This document shows positions 8,684 through 19,000 of a DNA stretch of 39,628 bases, piece after piece. How positions within the stretch are numbered: the first letter of the stretch is position 1; each line of letters starts with the position of its first letter. The stretch covers positions 1 to 39,628 of the forward strand of contig CALEGD010000121.1 of NCBI GenBank assembly GCA_937877075.1, written 5' to 3'. Below the pieces are notes generated by a model. It worked only from the letters and a program-made list of their open reading frames with translations. It did not search any database and was not told the origin of the DNA. Both the position numbers and the translations under genes were made by a program. The DNA is from an uncultured Acholeplasmatales bacterium (GTDB taxonomy: Bacteria; Bacillota_I; Bacilli_A; ML615J-28; CAG-698).

Positions 8684-10702
8684 ATGAAAAAAAAATTACT
8701 TTTCTTATTGGCAATTTTGGTCTTCATCGGAACAATAAATCTCAAAGTAAGAGTGGGGAGTCTAACGGAATCGGTTCCCTACGAGACCTATACTTTAGGA
8801 GAATATCAGTTTATAACCCCGACTCAAACCGCTTATATCCCAGTTGGGGTCTTTGGAAGTGAACTTGGACTCAAGGGTCCCGAGGATATCTTTTATTATA
8901 AATCAAAATTTTATCTTGCTGATACCGGAAATAAAAGGATTTTAGAAATTGATCAAGACGGTAAAATTGTTCGCGAATTTCTAAATGAAGAATTTATGAT
9001 GCCGACCGGGGTTTTTGTAAATGATGAATATTTATTTGTTGCGGATAAAGAAGCACGAAAGGTATTCAGAATTAATCTTGATACGGAAGCAATTATCCAA
9101 ATAATTGAAAAACCAACTTCACCGATATTTGGTATTAATAATAACTTTATTCCGATTAAGGTGGCAGTTGGGAGTAATGATAGTATTTATATTGTTGGAG
9201 AAGGTTCTACAAGCGGTATTATCCAGATGAACTATGCCGGTGAATTTGTTGGTTATCTGGGTATTAATACCGTAGAAGTGAGTTTTAGAAAAAAACTTTA
9301 TAATTTCTTTGTAAAGGATTCAAACTTAGCCTCATCACGTCCGTCTTCTCCGACAAATCTTGCTTTGGGTTTTAAAGGTTCAATTCTGACAACCAATATT
9401 AATGTCAGTGAAACCTTTAAACGTTTGAATATATCCGGAGTAAATACCCTACATCCGTATACCTATTATCCAAAAGAGGTATTGGCCGATATCTGGATGA
9501 ATGAGGAAGATTATATTTATCTGGTATCAAATTCCGGCGGAGTTTATGAATATGATTCCGAAGGAAATTTACTCTTTCTCTTTAATACAAAGGATCACAC
9601 TTTAAAACAGACCTTGGGATTAACCTCACAACCAAGCGGACTAGTAACCGATAGTGAAGGAAATCTCTATATTCTCGATAAGATTTACAATAATGTTCAG
9701 ATCTACCAAAGAACTGTATTTGTGGATTTAGTTCATGAAGCGGTTACTCTTTATAATAATGGCAGATATCTTGAATCAAAACCGCTTTGGGAAGAAATAT
9801 TACGACAGAATACTTCTTTTGCTTTGGCTCATTCAGCTTTAGGTGCCGCTTATACAAAGGAAGGAAAATTTGAAGAAGCTTTAAATGAATATTATGATGC
9901 GAAAGACTATGAAGGTTATTCAAATGCCTTTTGGGAAATCCGAAATCAAGCAATTCAAAAATATTTAAGTATTTGGATAATTATAATATTGGTTGTTTTT
10001 GTTTTATATAAAGTAAGTAAGAAAGTATTTAGATTGCTTCCAGTCTATAATTCCTATTTGGAGAAAAAGGAAAACTTTAAAAAGAAAAAGTTAATATCAG
10101 AATTAGGATTGGCCTTTAAGATAATCAAGCATCCTTTAGATGTAGTTTATTATGTAAAGAGGAAAAAACAAGGCTCGTTTCTTTCGGGGATTTCCGTCTT
10201 CTTTCTTTATCTTCTGACTTATTTATTTAGTGCCTATGGTTCGAGTTTCCTTTTTAGAAATCCTTTCCTCGGTAATATTTTATCCGAATCAACCTTTACA
10301 ATAGGAATCTTTCTTCTCTTTGTTTTTGTAAACTATTTGGTCAGCACCTTTTTTGACGGTGAAGGTAGCTTTAAGACAGTCTTTATTATTTCTTGTTATG
10401 CCTTTATACCGTCAATTGTTCTGATGTTTCCCTTAACCCTTTTAACTTATGTTTTAACTATTAATGAGGTATTTATTTATAATCTCTTCAATTATGTGAT
10501 TATTTCATGGACTTTACTCTTATTAATTCTTTCAATAAAAGAAGTTCATAATTATTCTTTCTGGGAAACAATTTTCAGCATCCTTCTGATAATCTTTGGA
10601 ATTATCATTATTATTATTTTGGGTCTTTTGATTTACTCTTTTTTGGGTCAATTGTTTGATTTTATCATATCAATTATTAAGGAGGTGAGTTATCGTGTTT
10701 AG
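8684..10702 (+). CDS. NHL-propeller / TPR / Yip1-domain membrane protein
   Basis: 672 aa. A signal-like hydrophobic N-terminus (residues 4-17) is followed by a beta-propeller of NHL type at about 45-345, with repeated blades of the kind GPEDIFYYKSKFYLADTGNK, MPTGVFVNDEYLFVADKEA and PSGLVTDSEGNLYILDK. Residues about 350-420 make a TPR pair (GRYLESKPLWEEIL; GAAYTKEGKFEEALNEYYDA). A membrane helix at about 428-443 leads into a cytosolic basic stretch and then a Yip1-type domain (about 475-672) with roughly five membrane helices. The arrangement puts propeller and TPR outside the cell and the Yip1 bundle in the membrane. The biochemical role is unknown; its position between two permease pairs suggests a scaffold or glycan-binding partner of the importer (inference). 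Its 3' end overlaps the next gene by 8 bases. Confidence 0.75.
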   Translation: MKKKLLFLLAILVFIGTINLKVRVGSLTESVPYETYTLGEYQFITPTQTAYIPVGVFGSELGLKGPEDIFYYKSKFYLADTGNKRILEIDQDGKIVREFLNEEFMMPTGVFVNDEYLFVADKEARKVFRINLDTEAIIQIIEKPTSPIFGINNNFIPIKVAVGSNDSIYIVGEGSTSGIIQMNYAGEFVGYLGINTVEVSFRKKLYNFFVKDSNLASSRPSSPTNLALGFKGSILTTNINVSETFKRLNISGVNTLHPYTYYPKEVLADIWMNEEDYIYLVSNSGGVYEYDSEGNLLFLFNTKDHTLKQTLGLTSQPSGLVTDSEGNLYILDKIYNNVQIYQRTVFVDLVHEAVTLYNNGRYLESKPLWEEILRQNTSFALAHSALGAAYTKEGKFEEALNEYYDAKDYEGYSNAFWEIRNQAIQKYLSIWIIIILVVFVLYKVSKKVFRLLPVYNSYLEKKENFKKKKLISELGLAFKIIKHPLDVVYYVKRKKQGSFLSGISVFFLYLLTYLFSAYGSSFLFRNPFLGNILSESTFTIGIFLLFVFVNYLVSTFFDGEGSFKTVFIISCYAFIPSIVLMFPLTLLTYVLTINEVFIYNLFNYVIISWTLLLLILSIKEVHNYSFWETIFSILLIIFGIIIIIILGLLIYSFLGQLFDFIISIIKEVSYRV

Positions 10703-12870
10703 AAGAATAGAATTCCGAATTCTACTTACATTTGTTCTGGTGCTTAGCCTCTCTTTCTTGATGACTTGGGTAGTACTGGCTGTCGAAGTAGAAACCGATG
10801 CCTCTCTACCTGGTTTTTGGAATATTTCTAAATATGTAGATTCTAATCGTTATACTCATCCCGATAATTTGGCTCTTGTAGAAAACCAGGTGACTTTACC
10901 TGATGATGCGACAATTATCGATACAGAAATGGGTCAAATATATTTAGATGAAGAGGCTCTATCTTTTCAATTTACAAATGAAAACAATTATATTTGGTCC
11001 TCTACAATTGATTATGAAAACAGTGAGCTTTCCCCGAATTGGAAACGTCGGGTGCGAAGTGCCCTTCATATCGAATCTTTCAATACCAATAGTAATAATT
11101 TTGCACTGACGGAAGAATTTGTTTTAAGCGAAGGAACTAAAACTACTACAAAGATCATTCAAAACGGGTTTGAATCGAGAATCACCTTTGGAATATCAAG
11201 AATTTCATTGCTTCTTCGTACCACCTTTACAAAAGAAGGAATTTTTGTAGAAGTGCCGGATGAAGAAATAAAAGAGGAGGGTAGTTTTAAACTAGCTAAT
11301 CTTAAAGTCTATCCTTTCTTTGGAGCGGTATTAGAAGATCGGGTTCCGGGTTATGTTTTTGTACCGGACGGAGTCGGGGCTTTGGTCAGGTATCGCCCTG
11401 CTGATCCTGCGATTATTGCCAATTATGAAAAAGAAATCTATGGACAAAATCTTGGGTATCTGGTTGAAAGTAATTTAAATAGAACTATTCTTGACGGCTC
11501 GATAATTCAAACTCCGGTCTTCGGTTTTGTACATGGAATTAACCAAAACGCAATATTCGGAAACATCCTTTCCGGAGCCGAATATGGAAACCTGAATATC
11601 TATTTCTCCGGCAAAACCACTCTTTATACAACCATCTTTCCGGAATTTGTCTACCGAAGGACTTATAAGCAACCGGTAGATCGAGCCGGAAATACGATTT
11701 CACTTTTCCAAAATTTTAGGAATAAAGTAAATCTTCAGGTCTTATATACCCCTTTGATTGATGAGGAAGCAAATTATGTAGGCATGGCAAAGCTTTATCG
11801 GGATCAACTGGAATTATCACCGAATAAATCAAATTCAAATGGCATTCCTTTAAAACTAGAAACAATCGGACTTGAGAAGACCCCGGGCGTTTTCTTTAAT
11901 AAGAATACAGTTATGACCACCTTTGAGGACTTTAAAAATATAATTTTTGATCTAAAAACGGAAGGAATTGATAATCTGATCGCGGTTTATTCCGGCTTCA
12001 CAAATTCCGGCCTGTCTTGGTCGGCTCCGGAATACACATCCTTAAGTCGAAAACTGGGTAAAACTAAAAACTTTGAGGATTTAGCCAATGAAGCAACGGA
12101 GCTGTATTTAGTTACGGAGTTTATCAAGGCAAGTAGTAAAGCCGGGGGCTATAGTACATATAATGATCTTTCTAAAAGAATTAATGATCAAAATTACACA
12201 TATCAGAATTGGACGGATACCAAATACTTATTAGAACACCGTAAAACTGAAGCGCTTTTTAATAAAAGTGTCGAGGCCCTAACAAAATATAAGATCAGTG
12301 GCTTAGCAGTAAAGAGTATGGGTAATTTACTATATGCTGATTATAAAAATGATCTCTATTTTGAAGATGAAACCCTGCAACCCCAAGAAATGCTTGATAA
12401 GGCAATTCAGCGATACTGTACCTTTCCTGGCCATTGTTTTAAGCGGATACCCCCTATACGGCGGTAATGCTAATTTTTACCCCTATGCTCGCGATGAATT
12501 ATTGCGTTTAATTGATTTTGGGGTTTATCCTTCCTTCTTAGTTACCGAGAAATCTTCAAAATATCTTCGTAAAACTGAGCTTGAATATATCTATTCTTCT
12601 CGTTACCAAGATTTAAAACCGGGGATCTTGACTTATTATGATTTTGTAAATCAAGCTTTAAGTCCGGTTATTTCTTCAAAAATAATCGAAAGAAAGATTA
12701 TGGAAATTGGTTTGGTTCGGGTTGTTTATGATAATGATATCTCAATTATTGTAAATTACACGGAAACTAAAAAAGAATATTTAGGTATTTTAGTCCAACC
12801 GAAGAATTATTTATTAATAAAGAATGGAGAAGTTCTTTCTTCAGGTTTTCAGGAGGAAAGTTATGAATAA
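10695..12870 (+). pseudogene. DUF5696-family protein gene, interrupted by a frame change
   Basis: Translation starts at GTG 10695, 6 bases after GGAGGTGA. The first frame gives 590 aa and stops at 12467: a membrane anchor at residues about 7-28, then an extracellular part of the DUF5696 type (PGYVFVPDGVGALVRYRP is a recognisable block). True homology appears to leave this frame near 12400-12415 (after QEMLDKAI) and resume one frame over at about 12411 (FSDTVPFLAIVLSGY), running to TAA 12870 with the typical tail (IDFGVYPSFLVTE; NDISIIVNYTETKKEY). From my memory of the family, about 30-40 residues normally lie between these two blocks, including a segment with a conserved Gly-Asn-Ala-Tyr-like core, so a deletion of roughly 100 bases rather than a one-base slip is likely. 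It could be a real mutation or an assembly error. DUF5696 genes commonly sit with such ABC importers; function unknown. Confidence 0.7.
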
Positions 12871-13747
12871 GAAGATGAGCAGGAGAGCCCGAGAGAACTT
12901 AATCGGTTATTCTTTTATTGGAATTTGGATTATTGGTTTTATAATCTTTATGCTTTATCCTCTGATTAATTCGATTATTTACAGCTTAAGTAATGTAAAT
13001 ATTACCGGTAGTGCCACGATTGTAAGTTTTCAAGGCTTAGAGAATTATCAAAAAATCTTTCAAGTTGAAGAAGGCTTTCTATTTACGGAAGCCTTAGTGA
13101 GTTTTCTTTTTAAGGAATTACTCTTCCAATTACCGATCATCATTGTTTTTTCAGTTTTAATTGCAATGCTATTAAATCAAAAAATAAGGGGAAGAGGTAT
13201 TTTTCGGACGATTTTTTTCCTCCCGGTTATTATTTCCAGCGGTCCGGTAATTAAGGAATTAATCTCCCAAGGTGCCGGAGGAACTAATATTTTTGATACC
13301 TATGGTTTTATTACGATTATTGAAGAAAGTTTAAATCCGGTGCTTGCAGAGCCGATAATTAAAATATTTTCGGAGATTATCATAATATTTTGGTTTTCCG
13401 GAGTTCAGATTTTGATCTTCCTTGCGGGACTACAAAAAATCGACAGTCAAGTTTACGAAGCTGCGAGGGTGGACGGAGCCGGGCCTTGGCAATCATTTTG
13501 GAAAATTACCCTTCCTTCTTTGATGAATCTCATTTTCATTAATGCAATTTATACTATTGTCCTTTTGGCTACTTTTTCGGAAAATGAAGTTATTCAAAAT
13601 ATCCAAAAAAACATGTTTAGCGTAAAGACGGGTTACGGCATGGCCTCGGCAATGGCTTGGATTTATTCCATTGTCATCCTTCTGATTATTGGTCTTTTGA
13701 CTTTAACCGCCGGGTTTGTTTCCAAGAAAAGGAGAAGGGGGTATTAA
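12863..13747 (+). CDS. ABC sugar transporter permease, MalF/UgpA type (pair 2)
   Basis: 294 aa. ATG 12863 is preferred over an upstream in-frame ATG (12824) because AGGAGGAAAG lies just before it and because it makes an 8-base overlap (ATGAATAA) with the end of the DUF5696 gene, a junction style repeated elsewhere in this operon. Six membrane segments are visible, with the EAA loop as QVYEAARVDGAGPWQSFWKI followed by TLPSLMNL. It is clearly diverged from the pair-1 permease at 6856, so it is not a recent duplication. Confidence 0.92.
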   Translation: MNKKMSRRARENLIGYSFIGIWIIGFIIFMLYPLINSIIYSLSNVNITGSATIVSFQGLENYQKIFQVEEGFLFTEALVSFLFKELLFQLPIIIVFSVLIAMLLNQKIRGRGIFRTIFFLPVIISSGPVIKELISQGAGGTNIFDTYGFITIIEESLNPVLAEPIIKIFSEIIIIFWFSGVQILIFLAGLQKIDSQVYEAARVDGAGPWQSFWKITLPSLMNLIFINAIYTIVLLATFSENEVIQNIQKNMFSVKTGYGMASAMAWIYSIVILLIIGLLTLTAGFVSKKRRRGY

Positions 13748-13749
13748 TT

Positions 13750-14694
13750 ATGTTGGAAAAACTAAGAAAAATGAATAAAGAGAAAAACTATCTGGCCAAA
13801 GTTCGAAAAATATTACTTGGAAGCAATTTTAAAAGCGGAATTATTATAAAAATAATTATCTATCTTTTACTGGCTTCGATAGGTTTTGTCTATCTATATC
13901 CGGTCCTTTATATGCTTTCAAACAGCTTAAAGTCACCCTCTGATATTATCAATCCGATGGTAAATTGGATCCCTTCTTCATTGTATTTTGGAAATTATAA
14001 CCGTGCCTTTAAAGTTTTAAATTACTTCCCCACATTAGGAAAAAGTCTTTTAGTAACTTTTATTCCCGCTCTCTTACAAACGGCAGTAACTTCCATAATT
14101 GGTTATGGGTTTGCCCGCTTTAATTTTAAGTTTAAAAAGGCCTTATTCATTCTTGTACTTTTGACTTTCATCATCCCCCCCCAAGCTTATTTGATACCCA
14201 GATATGTCATGTTCTATAATTTCAAACTTTTGGAAAATCCTCTGGCGATTATCCTGCCTTCTCTTTTCGGTCAGGGTTTAAATTCTGCTATCTTTATTTT
14301 GATTTTCTATCAATTTTTCCGCATGATTCCAAAATCTTTAAGCGAAGCGGCGGAGATAGACGGCGCCGGACCATATTATATATTTTTTAGAATGGCAATT
14401 CCGCTTTCGGCACCAGCTTATATTACCAGTTTCCTATTCAACTTGGTTTGGTATTGGAATGAAACCTATATTTCTAATCTCTTTTTAGGTTCGGGTTATC
14501 CAAATCTTCAAATCGGTCTGGCCAATTTTGTTTCCCAATATCAGCAGATGTATGAAAGTGACGCCGTGAAATTGAATGAAGGGATTCGCCTTTCCGCTAC
14601 CCTTCTGATAATTCTTCCAATGTTGATAGTTTATTTTACTATGCAAAGATGGTTTGTAGAAGGAATTGAAAGGACGGGAATTACCGGTGAATAA
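13750..14694 (+). CDS. ABC sugar transporter permease, MalG/UgpE type (pair 2)
   Basis: 314 aa counting from ATG 13750, which has GGAGAAGGGGG upstream and lies 2 bases after the previous stop; the longer frame from 13657 overlaps that gene by 91 bases and has no binding site. About 40 charged cytosolic residues precede six membrane segments. The EAA motif is SLSEAAEIDGAGPYYIFFRM, followed by AIPLSAPAY, as in MalG-like permeases. It ends WFVEGIERTGITGE, typical for the family. With the previous gene it forms the second permease heterodimer of this operon. Confidence 0.92.
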   Translation: MLEKLRKMNKEKNYLAKVRKILLGSNFKSGIIIKIIIYLLLASIGFVYLYPVLYMLSNSLKSPSDIINPMVNWIPSSLYFGNYNRAFKVLNYFPTLGKSLLVTFIPALLQTAVTSIIGYGFARFNFKFKKALFILVLLTFIIPPQAYLIPRYVMFYNFKLLENPLAIILPSLFGQGLNSAIFILIFYQFFRMIPKSLSEAAEIDGAGPYYIFFRMAIPLSAPAYITSFLFNLVWYWNETYISNLFLGSGYPNLQIGLANFVSQYQQMYESDAVKLNEGIRLSATLLIILPMLIVYFTMQRWFVEGIERTGITGE

Positions 14695-16048
14695 TTTAAA
14701 GATAAAAAGAAGTTTATTATTTATGATATTTGTTTTAATCTTTCCTATTCTGTCAGCTTGTGATGTAGCAGATCCAAAAGAAAATAACAAGAAATATCGG
14801 ACCAATGTCAGAACCGATGTCAGTGATGTTATCCTTGATGAATTAGAGTTAGGTTTTAAATTTTTTTATGAAACTGCAAACTCCGATGAGGACTCTCCCG
14901 GTTATGGTTTAATCCCCGATCGTTTTCATGCAAGCGGATTAGACGGAGGAGTTTCCGGTACGGTTGCTAGCATTGCATCGGTTGGTTACGGCTTAACTTC
15001 TTTACCGATTGGAATCGAAAACAAATGGATTAGTCGTGAAGAAGGAGAAAACCGTGCTTATCGAACTTTAATTACTTTAGATAATTTGGATCGAACTCAT
15101 GGTTTTTGGTTTCATTTTGTTGAGATGAAAACCGGAAAGAGAGCTTGGAATTCGGAAGTTTCGATTATCGACTCGGCAATCCTAGCAAACGGTATTTTGA
15201 CGGTTGGAAGATACTTTGGCGGTCGGGTTCAAAAATTAGCTTATGAAATTTACGAAGAAATCGAATGGGATTGGTATTATGACTCCGCTGCCAATAAGTT
15301 TTATATGGGTTATGATCCCAAAACCGGTTTTAGCGGTTATTGGAACGGTTATGCGGAACAATTGATGATCTTTGTATTAGCGGCAGGAAGTCCAACTTAT
15401 CCAGTTGGAGTTAATGCTTATAATCTAATGAAGTTGTCCAGCAAACTCCATAATTCTACACCTTATTACGGAAGATTTTATTCTACTTATACCGGCAGCC
15501 TCTTTACTCATCAGTTTTCTCATGCTTGGATTGATTTTAGAAAATATTATGACCAAGACGGTTACAATTGGTTTGAAAATAGTGTTCATGCCACAGAAGC
15601 TGCCATTGCCTATGCAATTTCTTTAAAGGATGATTATTTGGGAATAAATGAAAATTCCTGGGGGATGTCCGCTTCAGACGGGCCCCAAGGATACAGAGGT
15701 AATTACGGTAGCGGACCTTCCGAAGGCAATGCTCATTATGTTGATGGGACAGTTCCGGCTTATGGAGCTTTAGCCTCAATCGTGTTTAAGCCCGAGGAAG
15801 CAATTAGGGCTGCGGAGAATTATCGAACTTATGATAAGTTTTGGAGTAAATATGGTTTTAAGGATTCCTATAATCTTGGATATCAAAATCAAGGCTGGTT
15901 CGCAGATGATATTATTGGTATTGATAAAGGAATTTCTGTTTTAATGATTGAAAACTATCTTTCGGAAATGATTTGGAAGATTTTTATGGAGATTGAGTAT
16001 ATTCAAAACGGGCTTAAGAATCTAAATTTTGAGAGGGTAGAGGCTTAG
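14687..16048 (+). CDS. GH144-like endo-beta-1,2-glucanase, surface lipoprotein
   Basis: 453 aa from GTG 14687. This start is preferred over TTG 14666 because it gives a compact lipoprotein signal with lipobox LSAC (Cys25) and the same 8-base overlap (GTGAATAA) seen at the permease junction. The catalytic barrel is homologous to the product of gene 183: SPGYGLIPDR, IDSAILANG (Asp162), YAEQLMIFVLAAGS, HQFSHAWIDFRKYYD, WGMSASDGPQGYRG (Trp325, Asp331) and GIDKGISVLMIENY. Known family members are endo-beta-1,2-glucanases. Anchored outside the cell, it should cut polymeric beta-1,2-glucan into pieces for the importer, whereas the copy at 183 lacks a signal and would act inside. Substrate is inferred from context, not shown by the sequence alone. 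Confidence 0.82.
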   Translation: MNNLKIKRSLLFMIFVLIFPILSACDVADPKENNKKYRTNVRTDVSDVILDELELGFKFFYETANSDEDSPGYGLIPDRFHASGLDGGVSGTVASIASVGYGLTSLPIGIENKWISREEGENRAYRTLITLDNLDRTHGFWFHFVEMKTGKRAWNSEVSIIDSAILANGILTVGRYFGGRVQKLAYEIYEEIEWDWYYDSAANKFYMGYDPKTGFSGYWNGYAEQLMIFVLAAGSPTYPVGVNAYNLMKLSSKLHNSTPYYGRFYSTYTGSLFTHQFSHAWIDFRKYYDQDGYNWFENSVHATEAAIAYAISLKDDYLGINENSWGMSASDGPQGYRGNYGSGPSEGNAHYVDGTVPAYGALASIVFKPEEAIRAAENYRTYDKFWSKYGFKDSYNLGYQNQGWFADDIIGIDKGISVLMIENYLSEMIWKIFMEIEYIQNGLKNLNFERVEA

Positions 16049-16049
16049 T

Positions 16050-19000
16050 ATGCAACTTAATAATCAACTGGAAAAATTAACTATTTTATCTGACGATATT
16101 AGTTTTGAAATACTTCCTTCAGGTGACATTTATTCCATTAAGTATCAAAATGAATCTTTGAATATGTATAGAGCCAATGTTTTAGACGGAATGTTGATGA
16201 ATATCTACCTTCGGGTAAGAAAGAACGGTAAATCATCTTATACAAAACTTCTTGGGGTTGATTCCCCAAGTCGCTTCCGAATCGGTCAAAAACAAATGCG
16301 ATATGAGGGTGAATTTGAAAATGTCCGTTACAACGTAACCTTTAAGATATCGGGATTAACTTGGTTTTGGGAAGTTGAATTAAGCTGTGAAGATCACAAT
16401 ACTTATGGAGAAATATTTTATGGCCAAGATGTTTCTTTAAATGGTCCTTGGGCTAATGAAGCCTATGTTTGTCAGTATCTTGATCATCGGGTTGAAAAAA
16501 CTCCAAATGCCTATCATATTCAAACTAAGCAAAACCAAGGTCCAAAGTTTTTATTACAACAAGGCTCTCTAACTCCAACAATTGCTTATGGGACAGACGG
16601 ATTTGATTTTTTCGGAAAGGAATATAAAAAAGACAATCTGATTCAAGTTTTAAAAGAAGGCAATCTTCCCTCGCAAATCTATCAATATGAATTTGCCTAT
16701 ATTGCCTTACAAACTCCAGAAATAAAATTAGATGAACCGAGAAAAGTTTTATTTTATTCAAATCTAAATCCCAATTATCAAACTAAGAATTCTCGAGTTG
16801 GGGTCGATGAACTGAAAAATATTTATCAGAATATTAAAGATGAAGAAATATTTAATAATCTACCTAAAGTAGAAAGGAAGATATCTTGGCAAAATACTTA
16901 TCCTTATCACCCCTTTACCGTAGAAGAATTAGAAATGTTTCCAAATAAACTATTTCTTGAGGAAGAGGATAAAAAACTTCTTTCTTGGTTTTCAGAAAGT
17001 GGAACTCATTATGTAACCGGTGATAAGGAAATGTATCTGGAAAGAGCTCATGGAAATATCATTACCAATCAAGGCATGCGGGAAATAGAAACTCCTTCCC
17101 TTTGCTCTACCAATTATATCTTCGGAGTTTTTAATTCGCAGATATGTTTGGGAAATACGCAATTTCATCGGATGATTAGTCGCAATAAAACACCATTAAA
17201 TATTTTAAAGGTTTCCGGTCAAAGAATTTTCTTAAAGTATCAAGGGGAATATCGACTATTAGCTTTACCGGCAGTTTATGAAATGAATATTAATGCTTCT
17301 GCTTGGTATTACAAGGTTGATGACGATATTATTAAGATAGAAGTCGGTATACCTGCTTTTAATCATATGGTCAGACTTGAATTCTCTTCCAAAAAAGGAA
17401 GAACTTATGAATTGATTCTGTCCGAAGAAGTAATTATGGGAGAAGCGGAGTATCTTCATCCTCTAAAGATAAATCTTGAAGGTGATTGGGTAGATTTTTA
17501 TTTTGATAAAAGCACGATGGCTTATAGCCGTTATCCTGATTATCATTATCGTGCAAAGATTGAAACTGACGGAAAATATCAATATTACGGTGATGAAATC
17601 TTCTTTTCCGATGGAAAATCAAGAGGAAATCCCCTCTTTTCGATTAAATTGAGCGGAAGTTCTTTTGCTTATACCATTTTCGGTATGACAAAGGACTCCT
17701 CAATTGTAGAGAAAAATCTGTCGGAAATTAAAGAAGAATATAAAATTGTCCATCGGAATAACTGTCGAGCCTTTAAGCTCTCGATTGATTCCAAAAATGA
17801 GAATTACCGAGAAATTGAAAAATTGAATTTACTCGTTCCCTGGTATGTCCATAATGCTTTAATTCATTATTCTATGCCCCACGGTCTAGAACAATATGGT
17901 GGCGGTGCCTGGGGAACAAGGGATATTTGTCAGGGCCCCGCCGAACTCTTTATGGCTTTTGACCGCTTTGATTTAGTACGAAAAGTTATCCTTAAGGTCT
18001 ATGAAAGACAATTTTATTCTACCGGTGATTGGCCTCAATGGTTTATGTTTGATGCTTTCGGCTATATTCAAGCTGACAGCAGTCATGGAGACATTATAAT
18101 TTGGCCACTTTATCTTTTATCAAAATATATGGTTCAAACCGGAGACCGGGAGATTTTAAATCTTGAAGTTCCTTATAATTCACTAACCGGTGAGAAAACG
18201 CCTAAAGAAACAATTTACCAACATGTACAAAAGCAGATAAAAAATATCAAAGCTAATTTTATTGAAGGAACCTATCTTTCAGGTTATGGAGGCGGTGATT
18301 GGGACGATACTTTGCAACCGGTAAAAGATGAATCACGAACAACGATGGCAAGTTCTTGGACGGTTGCCCTAACAATCGAAGCTTTAAAGAATTTTCTCTT
18401 TACCTGTGATGATGAGGAAGAAATCCGGGAGTTGCTTCAAAATATTACCCGAGATTACCAAAAGTTCTTCATAAAAGACGGTGTACCTGCCGGTTTTATT
18501 GAATTAAAAGGAAAAAAAGTAAAACATATTGTTCATCCGAATGATCAGATTACTGGAATTAAATATCGTTTGCTTTCCTTTAATCGCGGTTTTATTTCTG
18601 AGATCTTTTCCGAGGAAAACATTGCTGACTATTTAGATATCATCGACCAGCATTTAATGCACCCGGATGGTGTTCGCCTAATGAATACAACCGTAAAATA
18701 TCAGGGCGGAGATCCTCAAATCTTTATGAGAGCCGAAACAGCAACAAATTTCGGCCGTGAAATTGGCCTGCAATATGTTCATGCCCATATCCGTTATTTA
18801 GAGGCAATGGCCAAGATCGGCGAAGCAGAAAGGCTTTTTAAGGGTTTAAAGGTTATTAATCCAATCTTAATCAAGGAGAATGTAAGAAACGCCTGTACAC
18901 GGCAAAGTAATGTATATTTTTCTAGTTCCGACGGAGCTTTCTTAAATCGCTATGAAGCGGACCAAAATTTTGATAAACTTCGTACTGGAGAAGTTTCGGT

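Noticed and set aside
2009..9426. AAACGTTT palindromes (2009-2016 and 9419-9426) as LacI operators
   Set aside because: Both lie inside coding sequence and are short AT-rich palindromes expected by chance; neither is near the operon start.
12334..12410. Possible separate gene starting at ATG 12334
   Set aside because: Its first 24 residues are an out-of-frame shadow of the DUF5696 protein; only the part after about 12411 looks like real protein, continuing the same gene.
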